From: Muribaculaceae bacterium
GTDB taxonomy: Bacteria > Bacteroidota > Bacteroidia > Bacteroidales > Muribaculaceae
NCBI GenBank assembly: GCA_029062985.1
Contig: JAIDPA010000016.1
Span: forward strand, 1-36,766
Length of the DNA: 36,766 bases
Direction: 5' to 3'
Shown: positions 25,640 through 34,191 of the stretch, piece after piece
Layout: each line of letters begins with the position of its first letter
How positions within the stretch are numbered: position 1 is the first letter of the stretch
The notes under the pieces: generated by a model
Seen by the model: only the letters and a program-made list of their open reading frames with translations
Told to the model about the DNA's origin: nothing
Databases searched by the model: none
Program-made: the position numbers and the translations under genes

Positions 25640-25647
25640 TAATTTTG
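25640..25647 (+). promoter_or_regulatory. -7 box directly at the DUF1016 start codon
   Basis: TAATTTTG ends 4 nt before the ATG at 25652, so transcription would begin at or near the start codon (leaderless). The -33 match is weak. Confidence 0.5.
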
Positions 25648-25651
25648 TGTT

Positions 25652-26525
25652 ATGGAAACTATCATCGCCACTCATAATGAGTCAGAATATAATGAAATTC
25701 TGCGTCAAGCTGTCGCAGTTATTGAAACATCCAGAAATAAGGCAGCTCGTGCTATTGTAGAATCGTCCAATGAAATGCACTGGGAAATCGGTAAGCTTTT
25801 GTATGAGCGTAAGCTTGATAGTAAACATGGTGACAGTGTGGTAAAACGGCTCTCTGGGGATTTGAAGGCAGCCTATCCAAAGATGGGTATGTCGGTTACA
25901 AATCTTTGGGATATGAAGCGGTACTATGTGCGATTTCGTGAATCATCTCCAAAACTCCGACACGCTGTCGGAGTTTTGCCGTGGTGGAATATTAATAAGC
26001 TGATTGCTAAACTCGGTGATGATGACGAGGCGATCCTATATTACGCTGAGCAGACAATCGCTAAGAAATGGAATCGAGACCTGATGGTTAACGCCATCAA
26101 TATGGGAATGCACACTCAATTGCCTGTAACAAATACCTCTAACAATTTTGCCTTGACGCTCCCTAATGTTCAGGCGGCTTATGCTAATGAAGTATTTAAG
26201 GACTCCTATTGCATGGGCTTCTTAGGTGTGACTGAGCCTATTCTTGAAATGGAGCTGGAACGAAGACTTGTCGAAAAGATCAAGCAGTATACCTGTCGCT
26301 ACTCGATAAGTTAGAAAAAGCAAAGATGAAAATCCCTCCATAGGCATAATCCTTTGTGCAGAGAAAGATAATGTGGAGGTCGAACTCGCTTTAGACGGTT
26401 TCACAAAACCTATCGGAGTAGCCGAATACAAACTGATTGTCCCACAAAAAGAACTTAAGCAACTTATTTCGGATGAGATAAAAAACTTTAACAAAGAGAT
26501 AGCCGACAAATCAGATATGGTTTGA
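25652..26525 (+). pseudogene. Decayed DUF1016 (YhcG-type) nuclease gene
   Basis: The intact N-terminal part (to about residue 210) is the DUF1016 N-domain: SNEMHWEIGKLLYER, GDSVVKRLSGDLKAAYP, LWDMKRYY, LPWWNINKLI, then FLGVTEPILEMELERRLVEKIK. The reading frame then breaks. The following 200 bp, in another frame, encode the C-terminal end of the same family (DENPSIGIILCAEKDNVEVELAL, KPIGVAEYKLIVPQKELKQLI). The middle, including the PD-(D/E)xK catalytic core, is missing (roughly 75 residues by comparison with family memory), and a further 1-nt loss shifts the frame. The truncated 220-residue protein would lack nuclease activity. Such nucleases occur in defence and toxin loci. Confidence 0.85.
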
Positions 26526-26640
26526 TCGGTTAATGTACATAGTAATGTTTAAGTAGATTTAATGGGTTGATTATATTGGATTTACAATTTGCTCATGTCG
26601 TTAATGACGTGAGCAAAACATCTTCTAATGGCGGACCTTT

Positions 26641-26928
26641 GTTTTATGCAGCGTATAGAAGCAGTCATCTACCACGTTGCCACCAGACGTATCGACAAAG
26701 ATCGGATTCAACGCCATAATCACATGCTATATAGCAAACGAGGACTATCCCGAAGACCTCAAAATAGAAATCATCCACGCTATCGATGACAAAAAGACAG
26801 GTTTCTGTGAGTAAGAGTCTAAAGTGATCCTCCAGATGATGCACGTCAGCTGCCACAAAACCCAAAAGACCTTCATGGACTACATCAAACTCTCCTCCGA
26901 CGAATTGAAAATCGGCGAGTTTCTTTAA
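26641..26928 (+). pseudogene. Remnant of an unrecognised gene
   Basis: A coding-like frame reads FNAIITCYIANEDYPEDLKIEIIHAIDDKKTGF, is interrupted by an in-frame TAA, and resumes KVILQMMHVSCHKTQKTFMDYIKLSSDELKIGEFL before a second stop. A different frame upstream (RIEAVIYHVATRRIDKDRI) may be its earlier part. The end coincides with the 37-bp repeated segment. I do not recognise the protein. The 26526-26640 stretch in front holds nothing convincing. Confidence 0.45.
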
Positions 26929-27059
26929 TTATCCACAATGACGAGCCAAATAGCCGACGAGATAGACGCCATCGCCAACGGCACCAAATCCGAAGAATTT
27001 CGACGATAGTTTAAAATAGGAAGTGTCGTAATATCAGGAATTTTAATTAATTTTGTACC
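26883..27059 (+). repeat. Cassette leader, copy 2
   Basis: Second copy of the leader: 26883-26919 is identical to 25432-25468, and 26941-27000 nearly matches 25534-25593. The stretch before the ATG has the same ATATCAGGAATT and TAATTTTG order. It lacks the 21-bp tandem repeat of copy 1. Confidence 0.8.
27048..27055 (+). promoter_or_regulatory. -7 box directly at the RhuM-Fic start codon
   Basis: TAATTTTG ends 4 nt before the ATG at 27060, the same geometry as at 25640, again implying a leaderless transcript. Confidence 0.5.
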
Positions 27060-28055
27060 ATGGAAACGAATAACGAGACAAAACTTGTGATATATAAAAC
27101 GCCCAATGGGGAAACTCAGTTGGACGTAACTGTTCATGGCGATACAATCTGGCTTACCCAACGTCAGATTGCAGAGCTTTTTGGCACAAAAGTTCCAGCC
27201 ATCTCAAAACATCTGAAAAACATTTTCGAGTCCGGTGAATTGGAGCGTGACACGACTATTTCCAAAATGGAAACAGTCGTGAATCGTGGTTTTCGTGGTT
27301 CTTCTGTAGAGGTCGTTGCTCATTATAATCTTGATGCAATCCTTTCAGTGGGTTATCGTGTCAATTCTAAGAATGCTACAGCTTTCCGCATCTGGGCTAA
27401 TAAAATCTTGAAACAGTATCTTTTGCAAGGCTATGCTATCAATGAGCGAATCGCATCCCAAAAGTATGATGAGTTGAGCCAGTTAGTGAAAGTGCTTGGT
27501 CGTACTATTCAAAATCAGGAGAAACTTACCGATGATAGTCGCTCGTTACTTGATGTTGTAGTAGATTACACATACGCCCTTGACACTCTTGATCGTTACG
27601 ACTACCAGGAATTGAAGATTGAAGATACCACCGGCAACGAGGCATTCCATGCAACATACGAGAATGCTCTGGAAGTCATACGCGAACTGCATGAGAAATT
27701 CGGTGGAAGCACTCTCTTTGGAAATGAAAAGGACGATTCTTTCAAAAGCTCTATTGGGCAGATCTATCAAACATTTGGAGGCGTTGACCTTTATCCCTCA
27801 GTTGAGGAGAAAGCAGCCATGCTTCTGTATCTTGTAACGAAAAACCATTCTTTCAGTGACGGCAACAAACGCATCGCCGCAACTCTGTTCCTATGGTTTC
27901 TCAACGGTAACGGCATTCTCTACAATGAAGATGGCAGCAAGCGAATTGCCGATAATACTCTGGTCGCCCTTACTCTAATGATCGCTGAAAGTCGCACCGA
28001 GGAAAAGGACACTATGGTGAAAGTCATTGTCAACCTCATTAATAAGAATAATTAG
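27060..28055 (+). CDS. RhuM-like / Fic domain protein
   Basis: A 331-residue fusion. The N-terminal RhuM (virulence protein) domain spans about 1-130, with a helix-turn-helix-like VTVHGDTIWLTQRQIAELFGT and VVAHYNLDAILSVGYRVNS. The C-terminal Fic/Doc domain (about 165-331) has the signature HSFSDGNKR (263-271), close to the HPFxxGNGR loop. Fic domains transfer AMP or phosphate to target proteins; the Lys in GNKR (position 270) follows the Doc-like variant, so phosphorylation is possible. No antitoxin is obvious beside it. It is intact, unlike the gene before it. In Bacteroidales these genes often sit in defence or restriction-modification islands, as here, next to Zorya. Confidence 0.9.
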   Translation: METNNETKLVIYKTPNGETQLDVTVHGDTIWLTQRQIAELFGTKVPAISKHLKNIFESGELERDTTISKMETVVNRGFRGSSVEVVAHYNLDAILSVGYRVNSKNATAFRIWANKILKQYLLQGYAINERIASQKYDELSQLVKVLGRTIQNQEKLTDDSRSLLDVVVDYTYALDTLDRYDYQELKIEDTTGNEAFHATYENALEVIRELHEKFGGSTLFGNEKDDSFKSSIGQIYQTFGGVDLYPSVEEKAAMLLYLVTKNHSFSDGNKRIAATLFLWFLNGNGILYNEDGSKRIADNTLVALTLMIAESRTEEKDTMVKVIVNLINKNN

Positions 28056-28127
28056 TAGTAACCTTTTAGTGATGTAATCTTGTATAGGTTTTACTATCAA
28101 ATAAACCTATAATCAATAGCTGCCAAA

Positions 28128-28436
28128 CTACTCATTAGTAAATATAGTTTGGTTAGAATAGTTTTGACGTAGTGTTTCACGCAATATGGCGAGTATCTGC
28201 GGATGGAAGTTGCCGTATCTGTCGCGAGGTATGCGGAACTCAAGTTTACTCCCTTGTCCATAGGTGGTGCCGGGACGGTAACCGTTACCCTTATTCCCCT
28301 GATTTTCTGCCAGAAACTCACTGCGTTCGGCGACCATCATACCCTCAAGTTTGATCTCCATCAGATCGTGAAGACCATTTCCTTCGGCTGCATATTTGCA
28401 CATCAGCTCAGAAAATTGTAATTTTGTCAAATCCAT
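28128..28436 (-). pseudogene. IS256-type transposase fragment
   Basis: The 102-residue frame matches the N-terminus of IS256/mutator-family transposases: LHDLMEIKLEGMMVAERSEFL, then NKGNGYRPGTTYGQGSKLEFRIPRDRYGNFHPQILAIL. It then diverges into an unrelated tail (LRQNYSNQTIFTNE). The catalytic DDE part is absent. It is thus a dead fragment, downstream of the zor operon and on the same strand. Terminal repeats could not be fixed by eye. Confidence 0.85.
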
Positions 28437-28746
28437 TTGTTTGTATTTTAAGTTTGGTCACCTAAAATTACAAACTTGTTCGGACCGGTCAAAATTTGGC
28501 TGATCCTTTTTTAATGCCCTCTATCAGACACACTCAAAGAAACAGTATCGAGTTCTAATTTTAGAACTGGTTACATAAGTATTTGTAGAAGTTGAGCCAT
28601 CTATTGAAACCTTTTTTTGAATTAGGGTATGTTAAATGTAGAATAATATATTTAATCTTTATTCGTGATTGCTGGTAATATGTTAAGTGTTTGTAGATTA
28701 CAATGTTGTCGGGGTGTTATTGATAGCTGCTGGCAACATCTCATCT
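28437..28746. other. Gene-free gap between IS remnant and zorD
   Basis: AT-rich sequence without a convincing frame. It could contain one end of the IS256 element near 28475-28515, but I see no matching second end. No clear terminator is visible after zorD. Confidence 0.3.
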
Positions 28747-31497
28747 CTAAACATCAAAGAGTTTGGAACCGATCTCGTCTGGTCTAACTTCAACCCTTTC
28801 TGTTGGAAAAATTGTAGAGGTTGCCAACTGAGTCTTATTAGATAGTAATTCATCCAAAGTTAAATCGAATGAATGAAAATCTTTGCTGACAGCCATTGGG
28901 TAATATACCCTCACAGTTCTTGTTTGCCCTATGCGATATGCACGATCTGTTGCTTGATTCTCTTTTGCCGGATTCCAGTGCCGACTATAATGTATAATGT
29001 TGTTGGCTTCAGTAACATTTAGACCCATTCCAGCAGCTACAGGTGACATAATTATTACGTCAAATCCTGGTTTTGATTGAAATTCATCAATACTCGACTG
29101 GCGGCTTTGTTTATTAGGGGACGTTTTTGATGAGGAAGCTGGAGTATCGCCATTGATGATTTTGGGGACAAGACCATAATTTTCATGAAGCATTCGCTGA
29201 AGCATTCGTTGCACCTCCTTACGTTCAACAAATATAATAGCCTTCTCGTTACGGTCACGAATTTCATTAATAAATTTTTCTGTTACAATTAGCCTTGCAG
29301 ATGTTTCAAGCAATTCTTCAATTCTGTGATTATCCAATAGGTCTTGATACAGAAAAGGATGTTCTGAGATTGCTCTAATATTTTGAATTGTAACAAGCAT
29401 ATTCGGCTGTATGCCTTTATTATACTTTTCTATTGCAGCGAGATAAACTGTCTTTTGTAGTTCTGGCATTTCTGCATGTTGTTTCACCTCAATCTTTTCA
29501 GGTAAATCTTGTGCCACATCCATCTTCATACGTCGCATGAAGTGAATTCCTAAAGAATCATGGATCTCATTTCCAAGTGCAACAATATCTGTGTCTTTAT
29601 TTCGGAGAGGAAGCTGGTATTTAGCAGAAAATGACTTAGCATTATCAAGTAACCCAGGAACACAAAAGTCCATTATGCACCATAAATCCAACAGGGAATT
29701 CTCGACGGGAGTGCCAGTCATCGCTATTTTAAACTGGCTTTTCAGCGCCTTTGCAGCATTTGTGACTAGTGTACCTGGAGATTTAATTTTTTGAGCCTCA
29801 TCAAGCACAACTATTTCATAATTTACCGCACAGAAATTCAGTTGCGATATTCTGAGCGACTCATAGTTGGTTAGAATAATGTCTTCTTTTGACATTAAAT
29901 CAACTATTCGCTTATCAAACTTACGAGGGACGTCTTTTGATGTTAATGTCGCAATTTTGAGTCGTGGCTCATCAAAGAAGCGTTCATATTCATTACGCCA
30001 ATTTTCTAGTAGTGATACTGGTGCAACTATAAGATACGGCTTATGAATCGGATGATTCCTAAAATGCCAGTCTATGAAATATAGAATTTGAAGTGTCTTA
30101 CCTAACCCCATATCATCAGCCATCAAGCATCCGTTCGCCTTGTTATTATATAGATGTTGCAACCAAGCCACTCCCTCCTGTTGATGATCTTTCAATTTAA
30201 AGTCTTTCCGTAGATATGAATTAGTGTAGAGTGTGTAATGGTCACCTGTTTCTATATTACGTTCTTCTGCCTCAAACTCAAGCTGGTCAGCATTTTCTTT
30301 AATAATGAGTACTTTTTTCTGTTCCTCTTCATCAAGTTCTATAACTCCATTCTTTTTTGAGATTTGTCGTTCTGCTATTTTTGATAGATATTTTGCGTCC
30401 TCAATGCCAACAAGAGTACCTTGATAATGTATTATGTCATCCCCTGCACTTTCTGCTTCAACAATTGCTGCGTTTAGATCCGATAATTCGGATTCATCAG
30501 AAACAGTTATTTTAGTGGTTCCATTTTCATCTGTTTCTACAGTTGCTCCGGCAACCCAACAAGATTTATAAGGACATATGAAAGGATAGAATCTTGGCTT
30601 ATAGACACCAATTTCTATTACACGATCACTGTAAAGTACAGATAAGTCAAACTGATCTGGATCGAAAAATTCGATAGCATGGTCTATTATATCTTTGATT
30701 TCTTCTTTGGATGTAATTCTCCGTCCTTTGCGTTTTAATTCTGACAACGAGTCCTTTTGAGATTCTGTCAGAACCACACGTGTTCGTTCTCCATTACCAT
30801 TCTGAACTGGATATACCCCAGGAACTTTTCTATTTTTTTCATAAGAATATTTGAAACCATCATTCTCTTCAGATTCAATTTCTGGAATAATAGAAAAACC
30901 TTCGTCATCACGATCAATTGATAGTTTAATCTTTTCTGGGTGAAAGACATTTTCATTTTCAAGATAACTATCAAAGATGCATCCGCATTTTTTGCCTAGT
31001 GATTTTATTTTTTCAAAGAAGATAAGGTTTGTTTCAAAGGTTTTACAATCCACAGGGATACCATTAAAAGCTCTTACCGCATCTACAAATTCAAATTGTT
31101 TCTGATTAAACAGATATGTCTTTCCATTGACAACGATTGCATATCCGCACTGTTCAACATTAAGTACTTTACCATCCGGAACATGACTGAGATATTCTAT
31201 CTTATAGGAAAAGGTATCATCCTTTAGAATACCATTAGCGCATAATCGTAACCCAAAAGGATAATCTTTCGGAATATCAAGAAGAATCCTATCATCTTTA
31301 TCTAGAAGATAAATACTACCGAATGGCACGTAGCATGCATTCTCTTTGAATGTTGCATTACCATTATCTACCAATGTAGATAGTGGGAAATAGTAGATAC
31401 AATCGTTGGTGTCTGGCCATTTTTTAAATTCAATTGGCACATCATCCTGATAGGAAGAAAATACTAATCCGTCTTTATAAAGAGTTTGTATGAGCAT
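28747..31497 (-). CDS. zorD: SNF2-family helicase, Zorya ZorD
   Basis: A 916-residue protein. About 430 N-terminal residues show no obvious motif; a SNF2 helicase core follows: MADDMGLGKTLQ (Walker A, Lys467), VVLDEAQKI (motif II, DEAQ, about 566-569), AMTGTPVENSLLDLW, and the C-lobe with AAGMGLN and QATDRAYRIGQT. In known type I Zorya, ZorD is the DNA-processing effector downstream of a membrane motor. This copy ends soon after motif VI, so a C-terminal nuclease domain seems absent (reference E. coli ZorD is longer, as I recall about 1,080 residues). It starts 2 bp after zorC stops. The gene is last in the operon. Confidence 0.9.
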   Translation of the reverse strand: MLIQTLYKDGLVFSSYQDDVPIEFKKWPDTNDCIYYFPLSTLVDNGNATFKENACYVPFGSIYLLDKDDRILLDIPKDYPFGLRLCANGILKDDTFSYKIEYLSHVPDGKVLNVEQCGYAIVVNGKTYLFNQKQFEFVDAVRAFNGIPVDCKTFETNLIFFEKIKSLGKKCGCIFDSYLENENVFHPEKIKLSIDRDDEGFSIIPEIESEENDGFKYSYEKNRKVPGVYPVQNGNGERTRVVLTESQKDSLSELKRKGRRITSKEEIKDIIDHAIEFFDPDQFDLSVLYSDRVIEIGVYKPRFYPFICPYKSCWVAGATVETDENGTTKITVSDESELSDLNAAIVEAESAGDDIIHYQGTLVGIEDAKYLSKIAERQISKKNGVIELDEEEQKKVLIIKENADQLEFEAEERNIETGDHYTLYTNSYLRKDFKLKDHQQEGVAWLQHLYNNKANGCLMADDMGLGKTLQILYFIDWHFRNHPIHKPYLIVAPVSLLENWRNEYERFFDEPRLKIATLTSKDVPRKFDKRIVDLMSKEDIILTNYESLRISQLNFCAVNYEIVVLDEAQKIKSPGTLVTNAAKALKSQFKIAMTGTPVENSLLDLWCIMDFCVPGLLDNAKSFSAKYQLPLRNKDTDIVALGNEIHDSLGIHFMRRMKMDVAQDLPEKIEVKQHAEMPELQKTVYLAAIEKYNKGIQPNMLVTIQNIRAISEHPFLYQDLLDNHRIEELLETSARLIVTEKFINEIRDRNEKAIIFVERKEVQRMLQRMLHENYGLVPKIINGDTPASSSKTSPNKQSRQSSIDEFQSKPGFDVIIMSPVAAGMGLNVTEANNIIHYSRHWNPAKENQATDRAYRIGQTRTVRVYYPMAVSKDFHSFDLTLDELLSNKTQLATSTIFPTERVEVRPDEIGSKLFDV

Positions 31498-31499
31498 GA

Positions 31500-33494
31500 T
31501 TATTCGATTGGATAAATTTTACATTCTGTATGTTCTTGAGAAATACGGTATAACACTCGTCCCTTGGAAAGTTTTATAAGACCCAAATTAATTTCCTTAT
31601 TATCTATAAAATATATTATAGGTAACCAACCTTTAGACTGAGACTTTCTTATCCATATATTCCCTTTATTCTCCGTATTTATTTTAAAATCTTTTATTTT
31701 CGCATATTTATTAAGCTTCTTATTCACTATATGTAGGTGAAAGCCCGTCAATGTTCCAACAACTTGACAAAGTCCATCAAAAACCCATTTACTAGAAATG
31801 ATTTTAGGTGAATCTAATAATTCCCATATTGTTTTATCAGTGTTCTTTTGGAAGATTTCTTTTGTACAAGTACTTGCTAAGGCTGTCTCCATTGGTTTGG
31901 ATAACCCAGTACTCATAGCATTAAAATTATGCTCTTCCTTTTCTTCAACCTGATCACTATCTGAATCATAAAAATGAGGAGGTTCTATAACTTCAGGGTT
32001 TGTAGTTATAGCTACATCTTCAAGTTTCGGCTGATCATACGAAATAGGATGTAATGTAAATAGTTCATCAACCTCATAACGATTAGGATCAACATTAGAA
32101 GACACAAATACTTTCTCCCTCATCCACGTGCGTAATCGTGATTCCCATTCCCCTCGATGAGTTAATCTACCTTCTTCTTGAAGCCAAGAATAATAGCCTT
32201 GAGACTCAACAAGAATTGGCAGTGAGGTGTCTTTTAATTCATCAGTCTTCTCTATTCTTTTTCTACTCTTAAGAACCGTTGAAACAAATGAATTAGTCAC
32301 ATTATATGCATATACTGAGCCAACGTCCGAAAATTCTATCACGGCTTTCCCTCTGAAAACTAATATTAAGGCAGATGTTCTCGATAGATTTGAATTTGTC
32401 TCAATAAAACATTTAGTCAACGTTTGAATGTCTATTCTGGGATCTTGTTGCAATAATCTACGAACCAAGGAAGATCCGGCAATCTTAAAGCCAGTGACTT
32501 CCTTAGCATAATCAATCCAAAATCTTTCGCGGGCCTTATCTTGGACACAGACTTCAAAAAAAGCTTCTATGACCATACGATTCACCCAAAGGTTTGCTAA
32601 CTCTGAGGCGCGTCTGAGCTTAGATATTTCCTCTTCAGTAGCACCTTGGAAGGGAGCCCAAGTTGCAGATAAAGTAATATCTCCAAGAATTCGACGAGCT
32701 ACCGAACTAATTTTGCGTTGACGAAATGTATCTCCTATAGTTTCAGCAGCCAAAATCAAATTTGCAAATACTATTTTTTTAGTTCTGTCTTCCTTATGAT
32801 ATGCGAATATTTCATCTTCCAGATAATCAACATCGGGTAGATCAGTGTCTTTGATAAATTTTATAATGACATCTGAAAAGTATGCATGAGCAAAAGCGGA
32901 TTGTTTATATCCTATCACCATTGGGGCTTCTTTCAGTGCAATTTTCTTCCGTACTACAAAAGAGCCAAGACGTAGAGGTCCGCCTTCTTTAAAGAAATCT
33001 ATATTTTCCTTTAGTTTCTGATAACGCTGAATGGATCCGGAATATGACTGTAGCTGAGAAGTAAATAAACTAATACAACTAGATAAATAATCTTCTCGGA
33101 TATGATTCCATGAAGAAAGGAGATAAGAGGCAATTCCATTGAAGAACATATCGTTCCATTCATTTTTCAATAATTCAAGAGCATAAAAGTAAGCTTGATC
33201 TTCTCCATGAAACTGAGATAGGTTATACGAAATAATTCTTAATTCGGGAAGAGAGATTTCCTCATCACTATTTTTTAGTACCTTTCTAAGAATCTTCTGT
33301 ACAACAGCATTGATCTTATGTGAAGGCATTTTACATTCGACCTCTGATCCATGAATACGTTCAATTTGATCAAGTTTTTTAATGTTTTGATTCAGAATTC
33401 GTTCAGTACCCCTATCCTCAATCACGTTTGCTTGAATAGAAAAATTTGAAAGCAGATCAGCGTTCAAATCTAGTAGAGAATAAATATTATCCAT
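31500..33494 (-). CDS. zorC: EH-signature protein, Zorya ZorC
   Basis: I take the start as the ATG at 33494 rather than 33548, because AGGAGG sits 8 bp before it, inside the end of zorB, giving 664 residues. The middle part matches the EH_Signature domain: VIEFSDVGSVYAYN carries the conserved Glu (387) and LTHRGEWESRLRTW the conserved His (446), with ERFWIDYAKEV upstream. In type I Zorya, ZorC works with ZorD after the ZorAB motor senses a phage. The role is inferred from synteny plus these motifs. N- and C-terminal regions are helical and less recognisable. It overlaps nothing and is followed 2 bp later by zorD. Confidence 0.85.
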   Translation of the reverse strand: MDNIYSLLDLNADLLSNFSIQANVIEDRGTERILNQNIKKLDQIERIHGSEVECKMPSHKINAVVQKILRKVLKNSDEEISLPELRIISYNLSQFHGEDQAYFYALELLKNEWNDMFFNGIASYLLSSWNHIREDYLSSCISLFTSQLQSYSGSIQRYQKLKENIDFFKEGGPLRLGSFVVRKKIALKEAPMVIGYKQSAFAHAYFSDVIIKFIKDTDLPDVDYLEDEIFAYHKEDRTKKIVFANLILAAETIGDTFRQRKISSVARRILGDITLSATWAPFQGATEEEISKLRRASELANLWVNRMVIEAFFEVCVQDKARERFWIDYAKEVTGFKIAGSSLVRRLLQQDPRIDIQTLTKCFIETNSNLSRTSALILVFRGKAVIEFSDVGSVYAYNVTNSFVSTVLKSRKRIEKTDELKDTSLPILVESQGYYSWLQEEGRLTHRGEWESRLRTWMREKVFVSSNVDPNRYEVDELFTLHPISYDQPKLEDVAITTNPEVIEPPHFYDSDSDQVEEKEEHNFNAMSTGLSKPMETALASTCTKEIFQKNTDKTIWELLDSPKIISSKWVFDGLCQVVGTLTGFHLHIVNKKLNKYAKIKDFKINTENKGNIWIRKSQSKGWLPIIYFIDNKEINLGLIKLSKGRVLYRISQEHTECKIYPIE

Positions 33495-33495
33495 A

Positions 33496-34191
33496 TTAGT
33501 CCCTCCTAGCTCTTTTTGACGCAATGTCCTCAAGTTGCTTCTCTGCATTAGTCCTTACTCGGAATTCTACGCGTCGTGATAAACTTTTGTCTTCAATTCC
33601 ATCGCGTAAAATAGGATGACTTGAAGATAGTCCATTGGCGGTTATGAGTGTACGGCTCCATTCAATTTTAGAAGAGTCTAGCAGTCCCATACAATATTGC
33701 AAAACTGCTCTTGTTCGATCCTGAGACAACTGCATATTATGGAAATATTCACCATTACTGTCAGTATGCCCTTCAATTCGGATTTCTTCAATATTGTCGC
33801 GATATTCAGGCTTTGTAAGAACATCTATATATCTTGGGAAAAAGTCAGTCAGGATTACTTTAAAATTATCCTTTAGAGTAGACATGTTATTGTCAAATAA
33901 CATTGATGGCTCTTGAAAACGGACACACAGTGTTGTTGAATCAATTTCTGCTCTCCATACTTTTAAATCGTCTTTGAATTCCTCTTCTAAATCAATATAT
34001 AGCTGAGTTTTTACCTGATCATATCTACGCACTATCTCCTCATCTTGCTCTGCCTTTTCTTGCACTTGAAGAAGTGCACCCATTAGGAGCAAGATAAATA
34101 TAAACAGGAGACCTGCCATTAGGTCACCGGTTGATAAGGAAAAAGCATTGTCTTCCCTCTCTTCAGTATCTATTGGACTCCGCTTCCTCAT
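33496..34191 (-). CDS. zorB: MotB/OmpA-like protein, Zorya ZorB
   Basis: A 231-residue protein with a short cytoplasmic tail, then one membrane span (about 24-43) that begins with LSTGDLMAGLL, where Asp23 is the ion-binding residue expected of MotB-type stators. A periplasmic linker follows, then an OmpA-type peptidoglycan-binding domain (about 100-225: IRIEGHTDSNGEYFHNMQLSQDR). With ZorA it should form a proton- or ion-driven 5:2 complex that senses envelope damage during phage infection. It overlaps the end of zorA by 4 bp (ATGA) and ends one base before the zorC ATG, with the zorC ribosome site inside it. Confidence 0.93.
   Translation of the reverse strand: MRKRSPIDTEEREDNAFSLSTGDLMAGLLFIFILLLMGALLQVQEKAEQDEEIVRRYDQVKTQLYIDLEEEFKDDLKVWRAEIDSTTLCVRFQEPSMLFDNNMSTLKDNFKVILTDFFPRYIDVLTKPEYRDNIEEIRIEGHTDSNGEYFHNMQLSQDRTRAVLQYCMGLLDSSKIEWSRTLITANGLSSSHPILRDGIEDKSLSRRVEFRVRTNAEKQLEDIASKRARRD

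Larger units (their letters stand above)
25432..25651 (+). repeat. Cassette leader, copy 1
   Basis: The block begins with a 37-bp segment (25432-25468) identical to 26883-26919, then a second segment (25534-25593) about 95% identical to 26941-27000. It ends with an ATATTCAGGAATT / TAATTTTG promoter-like stretch and ATGGAAAC. The same order precedes the RhuM-Fic gene. The start of this block lies within the response-regulator stop region. Confidence 0.8.

Noticed and set aside
26222-26509. 95-codon antisense ORF over the DUF1016 3' part
   Set aside because: The plus strand encodes family residues there; the antisense frame is a by-product of the frameshift region.
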